The notes under the pieces were generated by a model, which saw nothing but the letters and a program-made list of their open reading frames with translations, was not told where the DNA came from and made no database searches. The translations under genes were made by a program, and so were the position numbers. Source: CAVOGJ01 sp963695405 (lineage in GTDB: Bacteria; Planctomycetota; Planctomycetia; Pirellulales; Pirellulaceae). Taken from it: a stretch of DNA of 64,000 nucleotides. The stretch spans positions 1 through 64,000 of the forward strand of contig CAVOGJ010000012.1 of assembly GCA_963695405.1 (NCBI GenBank). The letters run 5' to 3'. Below are positions 34,479 to 44,303 of the stretch, in pieces (the first letter of the stretch is position 1; each line of letters opens with the position of its first letter).

Positions 34479-35943
34479 TGTTTAAGCTCCCTACTCGAGG
34501 CGCTGTAGTCGGCAAAATAGCTGACCTTGTAGAGTCTGTCGAGTTCTAACTGTGAGGCGAATGCCCTGGGTCTATCCGTACGGCGCATGCGGTCAACGGA
34601 CCGTTTGCCAGATATCCAGACGTTGGACGGACAGCCTGGGAGCAAGTCATGACGCGTTCGGATCGCATTGTTGGACGGCAAGAGGGGCCAGCCAACCCGT
34701 TTGTGGTCGAAACCGAGGCAGCAAACCAAAGGTTGGCGATGCGCCGAGTGTCATAGGCGTCCACCCCGAGCTGTGACAGGCTGGCGGCGGTGCCCCTTGG
34801 AGCGGCACGCAAGAACCGGATCGGGGTCATGTCCGAGTTTCCGGTATACGCGGGAAGCGCCTCCCACGGCCTGTTCTTGCAAGCTCGGGATTGGCCCTGC
34901 ATCCGTTGCCACCTCCCCACAAGATGTTACGGAGTAAGGCCCCAATCTGTGGCTGGCTAGTGCAATGTCCCCAAACAGTCATGCATTCTGCCGAAGTCCC
35001 GAGGCCTTCGGCCTGGGCTATGCAAACGCGTGGACCTTTGGCCCGTGGCCCCACGTCGCTTCCAAATCAAAGAAGCGACGAGCCGTGGGACAGGCACCCG
35101 GAGTGACAGACCCATATCGGATGCTCTCATCGTTAAAGCGGAATTGAACGCGCCGGCGCTGCTATGGCCCCAACCAAAGTGCCATTGGGTATTGGGACGC
35201 CGGCGTGAGAGCCCCCGGCGGGCCCGGGCCGCTCTACGCCGTTGGGGATGATGACGCGATTAGAAAGAGACGGCAGCGGAGGTTGCTGCCTACGGCGCCT
35301 GTCCCCGTTTGCCCGTTTGGATACTTTAGCTTTGCCCTGTCGCTTACCCATCTTGTCGCCTTCCCATTTCGTGACTGTCCCCGAATCGACTCCCTGCCTG
35401 CCTACCGCGCCTGTCCCCATTTGCCCGTTTGAATTCGTGCTACCCATGTTACGGCGCCTGTCCCCGTTTGCCCGTTTGGATACTTTAGCTTTGCCCTGTC
35501 GCTTACCCATCTTGTCGCCTTCCCATTTCGTGACTGTCCCCGAATCGACTCCCTGCCTGCCTACCGCGCCTGTCCCCATTTGCCCGTTTCAATATCTTAG
35601 CCTTTCCGCGTTGTCTACCCGTCTTATCGCAGTCCCATTTCGTGACTGTCCCCAATTCGACTCGTGTTGTTGCCTTCCCATTTCGTGTCTGTCCCCCAAT
35701 TCCCAAATTGACTCGCTGCCTTCCACGCCAACGGTTGGGGGCCAGCGAACATCGCAGCCAACGCGCTTAGGCTCTTTAACAAACTTTTCCGTTGACTGTT
35801 ACGTCGGATGGGCGATCACCGGTTAAATCATCTCACGCGGCACCATCGCCGCGGTCCCCCTCGCACTCGCTACGATCGGGAATCCGCCAACTGCCAATCT
35901 AAATCAGTTGGTTTTCAAGATTTTTCACATTTGGAAGGAAAAG
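34479..35943. other. 1.4 kb of repeat-rich intergenic DNA
   Basis: No gene is supported. The stretch carries the ~159-bp-period repeats at 35292-35700 and, at about 34995-35055, short palindromes (GAGGCCTTCGGCCTGGGC and CCTTTGGCCCGTGGCCCC) of the kind seen elsewhere in the window. The long minus-strand frame 35133-35579 is simply the tandem repeat read as protein. Confidence 0.6.
35292..35700. repeat. tandem repeat, period 159 bp, two perfect units and a third diverged
   Basis: About 139 bp starting ACGGCGCCTGTCCCCGTTTG are identical at 35292 and 35451; each unit holds CATTTCGTGACTGTCCCCGA and ends CGCCTGTCCCCATTTGCCCG. A third, diverged unit runs from about 35569 to 35700, again with CATTTCGTGACTGTCCCC. 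The unit is built from shorter CTGTCCCC-containing modules in alternating versions, so it grew by repeated duplication. I see no spacers or cas genes. Confidence 0.85.
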
Positions 35944-36441
35944 ATGATGCGCAAGAGTATTTTTGGATGGATGGCAGTCAGTCTCGTAAGTCTCGTCGCG
36001 GTCCAACACGCCCAAGCTGGCTGCGGCACCTGTGATAAGACCGTAGTAGAAGTGGCTGTCGAGGCCGACGACTTCAATACGCTCGTGGCTGCTGTCAAGG
36101 CGGCGGGCCTCGTGGACACACTCTCCGGCGAAGGTCCCTTCACGGTTTTCGCACCGACGGACGAAGCTTTTGCCAAGCTTCCGAAGGAAACCCTGGCAAG
36201 CCTCCTGAAGCCAGAGAACAAGGCCAAGCTGGCCGGCATTCTTACCTACCACGTCGTGCCAGGTAAAGTCATGGCCAAAGACGTAGTCAATCTGAGCCAT
36301 GCAACGACTGTGCAAGGCAGCGACATCAAGATCGCCGTGAAGGATGGGACCGTAATGATCAATGACGCCAAGGTCGTCAAGGCTGACATCCCTTGCAAGA
36401 ATGGCGTAATTCACGTGATCGATACCGTGATTCTTCCGTAG
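35944..36441 (+). CDS. secreted fasciclin-domain protein
   Basis: GGAAGGA lies just upstream of the double ATG at 35944/35947. A signal peptide (MRKSIFGWMAVSLVSLVAVQHAQAG) precedes a short CGTCDKT segment and one FAS1 domain: VVEVAVEADDFNTLVAAVKAAGLVD, the H1 block GPFTVFAPTDEAFAKLP, LTYHVVPGKV, and the H2 block NGVIHVIDTVILP. FAS1 proteins are adhesive or matrix-associated extracellular proteins. Total ~165 residues, the usual size for a single-domain secreted form. A strong hairpin follows the stop. Confidence 0.93.
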   Translation: MMRKSIFGWMAVSLVSLVAVQHAQAGCGTCDKTVVEVAVEADDFNTLVAAVKAAGLVDTLSGEGPFTVFAPTDEAFAKLPKETLASLLKPENKAKLAGILTYHVVPGKVMAKDVVNLSHATTVQGSDIKIAVKDGTVMINDAKVVKADIPCKNGVIHVIDTVILP

Positions 36442-36483
36442 TTAATCCACGGCTGAAGTTCACGTCGAAAAAGTAAGTATCCG

Positions 36484-36514
36484 GCGGCCGCGAAGACCTG
36501 CTCTTCGCGGCCGC
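36484..36514 (+). terminator. 13-bp perfect hairpin after the fasciclin gene
   Basis: GCGGCCGCGAAGA, a CCTGC loop and TCTTCGCGGCCGC form a perfect stem starting 43 bp after the fasciclin stop. It is followed by TTGGCGTTGAT rather than a long T-run. It can serve both this gene and the convergent gene at 36566. Confidence 0.8.
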
Positions 36515-36565
36515 TTGGCGTTGATACTGATGGGCCGCGGCTGACCGTGCCGAGAACCGTGGGAA

Positions 36566-37333
36566 TCACCGGGGGGCCTGTGACGTGGCCTCGATCGATT
36601 GGACCGGCGTGCCCAGCCATACAATCTCTGTTGCGGCGAGGGTGTGTAGTCCGAAAGAATCCATGGTCACAATGTTATTCTTGAAAGCCGCTGGCTTGAC
36701 GGCGTAGATCAGCATCCAACGCAGTGGGTCGTGCACGGGGAAGTGTTCTTCATGGTGCCATTCTTCCACTGGCATACACAGGAACGCTGCTTCCACGATC
36801 GCGATATTGGAGGTGCCGTAGCCATTCGTCAGACGTATTTCTACACGACCCGGATCGGCCTTGAGGATTCGATAGGCCTTGTAGCGATCAAGGCGGGGGT
36901 CGAGTGGACTGGGGGGACCTGTCGTAATGTGTTGAGTCGGAATCAGGGCATAGGCTGCCTGGCCAATCGTGATTTGCCGCTCCACCGTCCGCGTCGTGAA
37001 TTCTCGAACTGTTACGACTCGCTCTTCGGAAGTCGCGGGCCGATTGATCTCGTAGACATTCAGATAGGCGTTGGGCGTTGCTGCCTCGGATGCTTCGACG
37101 CTGACTGCGTGCCCAAAAAATCGCGGTCCCCACAATGGCGTCGTCATCGCCTTCGCATCGAAGGGACCCTTCAGCTCAACGGCGTGTTTGATCACCCGCT
37201 GCGGTTCCGCCTTGACAAACTCGAAGTAGCGTATCGGCTCGGCGTCAGAGGCCCCTGTCACGAGTCCCAGGCACACGACCACGATTACCACACGCACTGC
37301 ATACGGTTGGTTGATGTTCCGTCTTACGTTCAT
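36566..37333 (-). CDS. secreted protein of unknown function
   Basis: I start at ATG 37333 because it gives a clean signal peptide (NVRRNINQPYAVRVVIVVVCLGLVTGASDAEP); the longer frame has none. About 255 residues, mature part soluble. Distinct segments include RYFEFVKAEPQRVIKHAVELKGPFDA, a FTTRTVERQITIGQAAYALIPTQHI strand and VEEWHHEEHFPVHDPLRWMLIYAV. I do not recognise a family. It presumably acts in the periplasm or outside. The neighbour at 37407 is on the same strand, 73 bp upstream. Confidence 0.6.
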   Translation of the reverse strand: MNVRRNINQPYAVRVVIVVVCLGLVTGASDAEPIRYFEFVKAEPQRVIKHAVELKGPFDAKAMTTPLWGPRFFGHAVSVEASEAATPNAYLNVYEINRPATSEERVVTVREFTTRTVERQITIGQAAYALIPTQHITTGPPSPLDPRLDRYKAYRILKADPGRVEIRLTNGYGTSNIAIVEAAFLCMPVEEWHHEEHFPVHDPLRWMLIYAVKPAAFKNNIVTMDSFGLHTLAATEIVWLGTPVQSIEATSQAPR

Positions 37334-37406
37334 ATTGTATTTGCCTGTCGCTGATGCATCCTTCCCATCTGTCGATCGTCGCATAACCTGCGGCAGGGGA
37401 CAACCG

Positions 37407-37715
37407 TTATTTCCTGGTATGGAGGCTGTGCGCCAGCAGTTTCAGTTCGTATCCAGCGGCTCCAAATTCTCCCTGGGATGAGGCATGTCGCGCGTTTCGC
37501 AAGCGATAACAAGCAATCGAAAATTCCTCGGACGAGAGGGGGAGGCAAGCCAATACGTGTTCCACTTCATCGAAGAGCTTCAGCGAGGTGCCTCGAGCTG
37601 ATACATGCCGGGCCAGGTGCGCGGTGAGTCGCGCTGCGCGAGCGAACATTCGCTCGATCAACGATCGTTGTTGAGTATCGGAGTGAACCGGTGTGGCGTA
37701 ATTGACGTAGATCAT
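37407..37715 (-). CDS. small hypothetical protein
   Basis: ATG 37715 has AAAGGAG eight bases upstream and gives 102 residues: MIYVNYATPVHSDTQQRSLIERMF, a basic AARLTAHLARHVSARGT segment, then a helical C-terminus (YRLRNARHASSQGEFGAAGYELKLLAHSLHTRK). The frame to 37922 is open but without start signal. Not recognised; possibly a small regulatory or ribosome-associated protein, but nothing shows that. Confidence 0.5.
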   Translation of the reverse strand: MIYVNYATPVHSDTQQRSLIERMFARAARLTAHLARHVSARGTSLKLFDEVEHVLACLPLSSEEFSIACYRLRNARHASSQGEFGAAGYELKLLAHSLHTRK

Positions 37716-38068
37716 GAGGGGACTCCTTTGGAGTGGTTGTTGCTCTTCGTGCTGCATTAAGCAAATCGCGAAGTCCTGCCGGGACCCCTCATGCCAGCGG
37801 AGAAAAAGAGTCACAAGATCAGCCGTTCCGGTGAAGGCGGACAGCCTTTTTTCGTCAGTTCGCCGCGTACTCGTGTGGTGTCGGCTCGCTGGCATCGCTG
37901 CAGGTGACGAGTACAATGGCAACGATTGGATGTTCAGAAGGGGGGCATGGAATCGATGATGAGGCTCGAGAGGCTGGCACGTTCGTGATCGGCAGCCGGC
38001 AGAGGAGGAGGCAGATTCTTCGTATCAGCCGGTAAGCCGGTAGACTCAAGCGGATATTCATCTGTTTT

Positions 38069-41000
38069 ATGAATGCGCAATCTTCCAACGATGAACGCTC
38101 GCTAAGCCCGACTGAATTCGGGCGGATCGACCAGATTTGCGATGCGTTCGAGATCGGCTGGCGATCCGGTCAGCGCCCCGATATCGAGCCCTTCATTTCG
38201 CAAGTCCCAGAAGGTCAGCAGGCCGACTTGTTCGCGCGGCTGCTCGAATTGGAATTGCATTATTTACAATCCGATTCGTTGCTTATCGGTTCCATTGATT
38301 TCACCGGTTACATTCAGCGGTTTCCCCAATTCGCACCGATTGTGAAGCGTGCGGAGCAGGCGCTGGACACGAGTCGTCTGGGCTTAACCCGTTCCGACGT
38401 GCGAGGCGACAGCGCTCGGCTGTCTTCTGAGGGAGCGGGCGAATTACGAGCTGGCGATCAGGTAGGACGCTATTTGATCGAACGAAAGCTGGATGCTGGT
38501 TCGTTTGGAACCGTTTACGTCGGAATCGACCACGAGTTGGATAGAAAGGTAGCGATTAAGGTAGCTCATCGAGCGCCGAAGGCGGGCGCTCAGGATATGC
38601 AATTGATCGAGGCTCGACTGGTAGCCCGTTTCGATCACCCGCACATTGTGCCAGTGTACGATATGGGCCATTTGACGGATGGGCGACTCTACTTCGTTTC
38701 GAAATTCATCGACGGTGCCAATCTGAAGATGCGGATGCGGGACTACCGTGATCATCCCCGCGCCGCGGCTCAACTGGTGGCTCGGATTGCCCAGGCGCTC
38801 GACTATGCTCATCAGCGACATGTGTATCATCGCGACGTCAAGCCGGCGAATATTTTGCTCGATCAGGAGGAACGACCCTATCTTGCCGATTTTGGCTTAG
38901 CGATCCTGGGCGACCAACGGGACACGGGACCTTCGTTCGCCGGGACAACGCCCTATATGAGTCCCGAGCAGGCTCGCGGTGAAAGCCATCGCGTCGACCG
39001 CCGATCCGATGTGTTCGCCCTGGCCGCGGTGCTTTACGAAATGGCCACATCTGAGCGTGCCTTTCCCGGCACGACGAAATCTGAGGTCATTGCGAAGGTG
39101 CTCGCCGCGAATCCTCGTTTGCCGGGGTCGGTCAACGTGGATGTTCCGACCGAACTGGAACGGATCATCTGCAAAGGGCTCCGGCGTCGTGCCGGAGATC
39201 GCTATGATACGGCAGCCGCGATGGCGGATGATTTACTCGCTTGGTGCGAGAGACAATCACTCAGCCGCGTCGAGCCAGCAATTCCCGCCGCGATCACGCC
39301 GCGAGGTTTGAGTGCCTATCACGCCACGGATGCCAATTTCTTCTTGCGGCTGATTCCGGGGCCTCGCACCCGCGAAGGTTTACCCGAGGCGATTGATTTC
39401 TGGAGAGAATGCATCGAGTCCCGGATCGCAGCAAAGGCCTTTCGCGTCGGTGTGCTGTACGGCAACAGCGGTAGTGGTAAATCATCGTTCGTGATTGCCG
39501 GTCTGCAACCTCGACTGAGGGACACGATCTGCTTGAACGTGCCGGCCGCTCCGGGTCGCACGTCGATCTTATGGTTGGAGATGTTACATGACGCCTTTCC
39601 GCAGTTGCGCGACGAGACGAGTTTAGTGGATGCAATGCGTCGCCTTCGCAATGGCTTGCTGCCGGGCGGGCGGAAGCTACTCGTGACGCTGGATCAGTTC
39701 GAGCAATGGCTGGGCGCGTCCCAGGATATCGAGACATCGCAAGTGGTCGCTGCCTTAAGGCAATGCGATGGTGTCCATACGCAGGCCCTACTGCTGGTGC
39801 GTGACGACTTTTGGGCCCCGTTGACGAGGTGTTTGAAGGCCGTTGACGTCGAGCTGGATGCGAACAACAGCGCGATGCTGGACGCTTTCGAGCCCCCGCA
39901 TGCACGTAATGTCTTACTCGAATTGGGACGAGGCTACGGCGCCATTCCGGCAGTGGCTGGCAGCGACGCGGAAGCGGCAGGCGCGTTTATTGACGAGGTG
40001 ATCAAGCAGGTTGTCGAAACCGGGCCGTTGATCCCGGTACGCATTGCGCTTTTTGCACATGCGTTTCACGATCGGCCGTGGACACTCGATAAATTGAAGG
40101 CTGCTGGCGGCGTAGGCGGCGTGGTCGGATTGTTCCTGGACAACATCACCAGTCAGGATCCGTGGTTGTCTGGTCAGCAGCTGGCATCAGCCCAGCTTCT
40201 CGGTGCCCTTCTGCCACCTCCTGGAAAACTTATCAAAGACCGGCCGCGGCCGTTGACCGAGCTTGTCCAACTATCCGGGATCGAAGCGGCGACTTGCGAG
40301 AAGATCTTGCACACGCTCGCGTCGAAGTATCCGGTGATTTCGGTGAGCGATTCGTCATCGGAAATAACGCCTGAACCGCAATATCAGCTTGCGCACGACT
40401 ACCTCGTTCCAATTGTTCGCGAATGGACCGCCCGCAAACTCGGGTCCACCTTTCAAGGACGTTTGGAACGTACAATGATCGAGCGGACAAACGCCTGGGA
40501 GGCTGCACCAACCTCGCGGGCCTTGCCCTCTTTCGGGGAATGGATGCGTCTCGTGTTGTTCAGCCATCGGTCCCGGTGGAGCCCGGCGTCCCGGCAGATG
40601 ATGGGAGCCGCGCACCGCTGGTACGTTTCGCGCATTGCTGCGGGGCTGGCTATCGCCTTGCTGGTCGGCATAGTCTTCGTCCATCTTGGGCGAGCGCGTC
40701 GTGCAGAGATCCGGATCGAGAGGCTGCTCCTCGACAGTGACGAAGTACTCGCCGCAAACGTGGCAAGACTAAAGAATTCCTCCTATGTGCCCACGCGGTT
40801 AGCGCGTCGGCTGGAACAACTCGAACAGATTCGCGAACCCGATGCGAGGTCCGTTCGGCAAACGGTCCACGCGCATGCGGGACTCTTGGATGATGATCCG
40901 GATCAGCACCTGCCGGCGATCCTGGAATATCTGGGAGTTGCAAACAAGATAGGGCCTCATAGTGTCTCAGTAGCGGGAATGGATCCGCTGCTGGAGGTCA

Positions 41001-43711
41001 TCGAGCCGTATCAAGAGCACTTTGCCTCGCAGTTGTGGGATCGATTGGACGCCGAGACGCCGCAAAAGGAGGTGATGCTAAGATCCGCGGGCGTCCTTGC
41101 ACATGTCGCCCCAGGTGACAAACGGTGGGAGCAGAAGAAACGTGATGCACGGGTCGCTCGTGCCTTGTTAACGGTACCGCCCATCGAACTAGCCGCCTGG
41201 TCGGAAATTTTTTCGCCGATTGCCGATCGACTTCTCCCTCATTGGCTGGAAGATAGCAACGTCGATCTGCCCGACTGGCAACGGGACAGCCTTGCATCCT
41301 GGTTGGCAGCCCATGCGGGAGTGACAGAATTGGTCGCCGTGATACGTCATGCGACCTCATCTCAACTGGGCATCCTGATGCCGAGGCTGCGGACGTCTTC
41401 CGGAGCGGCCAAAGAATTGCGCGGTGTGTGGAACCAGCTTACCGCCCGTCCTCACGTCGCCGGCGCGGCGGAACCATTGCAACAGCAGCTGTCCGAGGTA
41501 TTAGAGCCTTGTGACGGCGGGGCCGCGGCGGAGGCCGCCTTTGCCTTTTCTGTGCCGTCTTCCTCAACGGATCGCATCATGTCATTGCTCCGTCAAAGCG
41601 GATTCCACCCGCTTTGCTACCGTCCTTACTCGACCGCGGGTGGCGAGGTGGTGGCCATCGGCTGGCGGTACGGCGACCTGCCATTTGAGGTGGCCAGCGG
41701 GTTGGGCATCGATGACCTGGAAATTCGCAATCACCAATTCGAAGAACGAGGCTGGGGACTTACGGACATTACCTGCTACCAATCGCCGTCTCGAGAAACG
41801 CTCTTCGCGGCGCTATGGCATCAGCTACCCGAGGACGCACCCGAGATCCGCTTGTCGCTCGATAAAACCGCGGATGCTCACGAGCACTTCAAAAAAAATT
41901 CAAAGGACTCTGGCTTCTATCCGGCCCGCTGCTGCCTCCGCTATGACGTGGACGGAAAGACTAGAGTTACCACCATCTGGCAATCCGCGATTGCAGGGCA
42001 AGACGACTGCAATACTTTTGCAGATTACGAGCGGGGATTTCTCAACTACTACCCGGGTTATCTGGCGACCGACCTGCAGTTGGCACGAACCGAAATTCTT
42101 CGTTGGCCCGCTGAGGAGCGGGCAAGGTTCTTCAAATTGCATGTGCCGCATGACTCGTCGCTGGTGCCGCTCGAACGGCGGCTGGTTGACGAGTCTGTCG
42201 AGGCGATTCGATCCGATGATGTAGCACGGGAGCGATTGTCGGAACTGGGATATGGTCTCAAATACCAGGCCGCGTGGGGAGACACGGAGGATACGCGATC
42301 ACAGATGATAACCGAACGTTCGCCGGCGGCTCATCTCACCCTTTGCCGAGACTTGCTGCGGCGTGGCTGGTGGCCGCACGCAATATCTGCTCGTAGTAGC
42401 GGTGTCGGGTCGACGCGCTACGCATCGGTCTGGCAACAGTCATTTCCGCGGATCGATGAAGAGATCCAGCGGGCGAAGGCAGCTGCCAACCTCGCATTAG
42501 CTTTGGCGGAGGCCGGAGACGATGAGCCGCTCGAGCACGTGTTGGGCGATGGCGCGGGCCGGCAAGCGCGAACCTTCTTGTTGGAACGCCTGCATCTCTC
42601 GGAGCGGTCGTTTCCGTGGCTCGTACATCGGATCTTGCAGGATAGTTCGCCGCCACTGCAAAGTAACATCCTTTTGGCCCTTGCCGAATTCCCCGATCGG
42701 CAGCTGTCGTCCGAGGCCCGGCAGATGATCATTGATTTGGCCGCGTCGCCCGACGCCGCGGTGAGCTCGGCGGCCGGTTACTCCTCGCGTCGATTGGGAT
42801 TGGACATCGCACCGCCTGCCGAGGGCGGCAGGCGGGGGTGGACGGTAAATTCTCTGGGGCAGGTGATGATTCTTGTCGCGTCGCCCGCCACGGGAGAAAT
42901 CCTCGCCGGCGCGCCGTGTTGGGAGCCTCTCCATGGCGACAAAGATGTCCAGCACGTTCGCCCCCTCGCTCGTGATTACGCCTTGGCTGCCACTGAGGTC
43001 ACAAACGGCGCTATGGATCGCTTCCTGAATGATCCGCGCATTAAAGAAATCTATAGAGACGACTACCAACGTCTGAAGTCCGGTCAACAATTCGAAGCAA
43101 CATGCCCTCGAGTCGCGGCGACTTATTTTGATGCCATCTACTTCTGCCAGTGGTTGAGTGAACAAGAGGGTATTCCCGATCACGACTCGTGCTACCCGGG
43201 AGTGTTCGAAGCGAAACGGGGAAGCTATAGGATGCCAGAGGACGTGCTACGCCGCAGCGGTTACCGCCTGCCGACCGAGGCGGAATTTGAATACGCTTGT
43301 CGAGCCGGTTCGATGGATGCGCGGCACTTCGGACCCGACGTTTCCAGCCTGTCTCGGTATGGATGGTATCGAGGCAACTCGCAAAGACGGGTTCACGCCG
43401 TGGCCAGCCTCCGCCCGAACGAATGGGGATTCTTCGATATGCTGGGTAACGTAGAAGAATGGTGTCACGATGCCGATCGGCTGTGGGTCGACGTGGCCAA
43501 CCTGGAAATGGACTATCCGCTGAAGCTGAACGTGAGGCGACCGGCCCGAGGAGGTTGGTTCGATTCGACACCATCGGAACTCCGTTCCGCGCATTGCGCC
43601 AGTTACCGTCCCGACACCTTCAATATGCGACTCGGGTTTCGCGTGGCCCGCACATTGCCCGCGGGCCGGGATGTTGCAAAGTACCCAGCACCCGTAACAG
43701 CGGCCGACTAG
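38069..43711 (+). CDS. giant Ser/Thr kinase - STAND NTPase - FGE-like fusion protein
   Basis: 1880 residues. After a ~100-residue N-terminal region typical of planctomycete kinases (QADLFARLLELELHYL), a Hanks kinase spans ~135-400 with K164 (VAIK), HRD256 and D274FG, all catalytic residues present. A nSTAND1-like NTPase follows: Walker A GNSGSGKSS (466-473) and Walker B LLVTLDQFEQW (537-547). One transmembrane helix (~855-873) precedes ~700 residues with helical repeat character and duplicated ~70-residue units (SGFHPLCYRPYSTAGGE, DSGFYPARCCLRYDVD, GWWPHAISARSSGV). The C-terminus (~1605-1870) is a formylglycine-generating-enzyme-like (SUMF1) domain: RLPTEAEFEYACRAGS, GFFDMLGNVEEWCHD, LGFRVAR. 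It may couple ligand sensing to kinase output at the membrane. Confidence 0.9.
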   Translation: MNAQSSNDERSLSPTEFGRIDQICDAFEIGWRSGQRPDIEPFISQVPEGQQADLFARLLELELHYLQSDSLLIGSIDFTGYIQRFPQFAPIVKRAEQALDTSRLGLTRSDVRGDSARLSSEGAGELRAGDQVGRYLIERKLDAGSFGTVYVGIDHELDRKVAIKVAHRAPKAGAQDMQLIEARLVARFDHPHIVPVYDMGHLTDGRLYFVSKFIDGANLKMRMRDYRDHPRAAAQLVARIAQALDYAHQRHVYHRDVKPANILLDQEERPYLADFGLAILGDQRDTGPSFAGTTPYMSPEQARGESHRVDRRSDVFALAAVLYEMATSERAFPGTTKSEVIAKVLAANPRLPGSVNVDVPTELERIICKGLRRRAGDRYDTAAAMADDLLAWCERQSLSRVEPAIPAAITPRGLSAYHATDANFFLRLIPGPRTREGLPEAIDFWRECIESRIAAKAFRVGVLYGNSGSGKSSFVIAGLQPRLRDTICLNVPAAPGRTSILWLEMLHDAFPQLRDETSLVDAMRRLRNGLLPGGRKLLVTLDQFEQWLGASQDIETSQVVAALRQCDGVHTQALLLVRDDFWAPLTRCLKAVDVELDANNSAMLDAFEPPHARNVLLELGRGYGAIPAVAGSDAEAAGAFIDEVIKQVVETGPLIPVRIALFAHAFHDRPWTLDKLKAAGGVGGVVGLFLDNITSQDPWLSGQQLASAQLLGALLPPPGKLIKDRPRPLTELVQLSGIEAATCEKILHTLASKYPVISVSDSSSEITPEPQYQLAHDYLVPIVREWTARKLGSTFQGRLERTMIERTNAWEAAPTSRALPSFGEWMRLVLFSHRSRWSPASRQMMGAAHRWYVSRIAAGLAIALLVGIVFVHLGRARRAEIRIERLLLDSDEVLAANVARLKNSSYVPTRLARRLEQLEQIREPDARSVRQTVHAHAGLLDDDPDQHLPAILEYLGVANKIGPHSVSVAGMDPLLEVIEPYQEHFASQLWDRLDAETPQKEVMLRSAGVLAHVAPGDKRWEQKKRDARVARALLTVPPIELAAWSEIFSPIADRLLPHWLEDSNVDLPDWQRDSLASWLAAHAGVTELVAVIRHATSSQLGILMPRLRTSSGAAKELRGVWNQLTARPHVAGAAEPLQQQLSEVLEPCDGGAAAEAAFAFSVPSSSTDRIMSLLRQSGFHPLCYRPYSTAGGEVVAIGWRYGDLPFEVASGLGIDDLEIRNHQFEERGWGLTDITCYQSPSRETLFAALWHQLPEDAPEIRLSLDKTADAHEHFKKNSKDSGFYPARCCLRYDVDGKTRVTTIWQSAIAGQDDCNTFADYERGFLNYYPGYLATDLQLARTEILRWPAEERARFFKLHVPHDSSLVPLERRLVDESVEAIRSDDVARERLSELGYGLKYQAAWGDTEDTRSQMITERSPAAHLTLCRDLLRRGWWPHAISARSSGVGSTRYASVWQQSFPRIDEEIQRAKAAANLALALAEAGDDEPLEHVLGDGAGRQARTFLLERLHLSERSFPWLVHRILQDSSPPLQSNILLALAEFPDRQLSSEARQMIIDLAASPDAAVSSAAGYSSRRLGLDIAPPAEGGRRGWTVNSLGQVMILVASPATGEILAGAPCWEPLHGDKDVQHVRPLARDYALAATEVTNGAMDRFLNDPRIKEIYRDDYQRLKSGQQFEATCPRVAATYFDAIYFCQWLSEQEGIPDHDSCYPGVFEAKRGSYRMPEDVLRRSGYRLPTEAEFEYACRAGSMDARHFGPDVSSLSRYGWYRGNSQRRVHAVASLRPNEWGFFDMLGNVEEWCHDADRLWVDVANLEMDYPLKLNVRRPARGGWFDSTPSELRSAHCASYRPDTFNMRLGFRVARTLPAGRDVAKYPAPVTAAD

Positions 43712-43721
43712 GCCATAGACT

Positions 43722-44303
43722 CTACGCATTCCAAAGATCTGGTGGATATTCCCCCGGTGGAGGATTCGAGGGAGGCACAACCTCGTCAATCACGTCATCT
43801 TGCGGATGACATGGATTGACCCAGGCCGCACAAGGCACCCGACACGGGACCCAGTAGCATTCCCATCTGCAACAACGACCGCGACGCACGTATCGATAGC
43901 GACGCTGGTACTCCGTTGTCCCGCCATAACAAGCGTCTCCTCCGCCTCTTTCCAGGTTGGAAGTAATCGTCAGGCTGAGAACCGCATCCGACGGGTCATC
44001 GGGATCCGGTTTGCAGGTCCCTACGAGGTGCTTGAAGTGTGCATTCGGGACGTATGTTTGATACTTGACGTTCCTTCCCGACCTCTCCGACTTGACTTGG
44101 AAATCCTCCTCGCGAGTCCATGGGTCGCTCGGCTTGTTCTTCGTCCAGACGCGGAATTTCAACGAGGTTCCACTGACCGAAACTACCCGAAGACAAAAAA
44201 GTTCGCCGACCCAAACCTCGTTTTCTGTATCGGGACAGGCGTGGCTGGCCGAAACCAGCCCGCACACCAGCAAAAGGGCCAATCGCCTTACATTCATGTG
44301 CAT
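43722..44303 (-). CDS. secreted cysteine-rich protein
   Basis: ATG 44303 follows GGAGACGATC and starts a signal peptide (MHMNVRRLALLLVCGLVSASHAC). The mature ~175 residues have at least ten Cys; a beta-rich middle (FCLRVVSVSGTSLKFRVWTKNK, LVGTCKPDPDDPSDAVLSL) is followed by a Cys/Arg/Trp cluster (YVRRGRCCRWECYWVPCRVPCAAW) and a Pro-rich C-terminus. The SHAC at the end of the signal could be a lipobox. No family recognised. It converges with the giant kinase gene, 10 bp apart. Confidence 0.6.
   Translation of the reverse strand: MHMNVRRLALLLVCGLVSASHACPDTENEVWVGELFCLRVVSVSGTSLKFRVWTKNKPSDPWTREEDFQVKSERSGRNVKYQTYVPNAHFKHLVGTCKPDPDDPSDAVLSLTITSNLERGGGDACYGGTTEYQRRYRYVRRGRCCRWECYWVPCRVPCAAWVNPCHPQDDVIDEVVPPSNPPPGEYPPDLWNA

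Noticed and set aside
35292..35700. Possible CRISPR or coding repeat protein
   Set aside because: The long duplicated unit has no spacers; the minus-strand frame across it is just the repeat read as protein.
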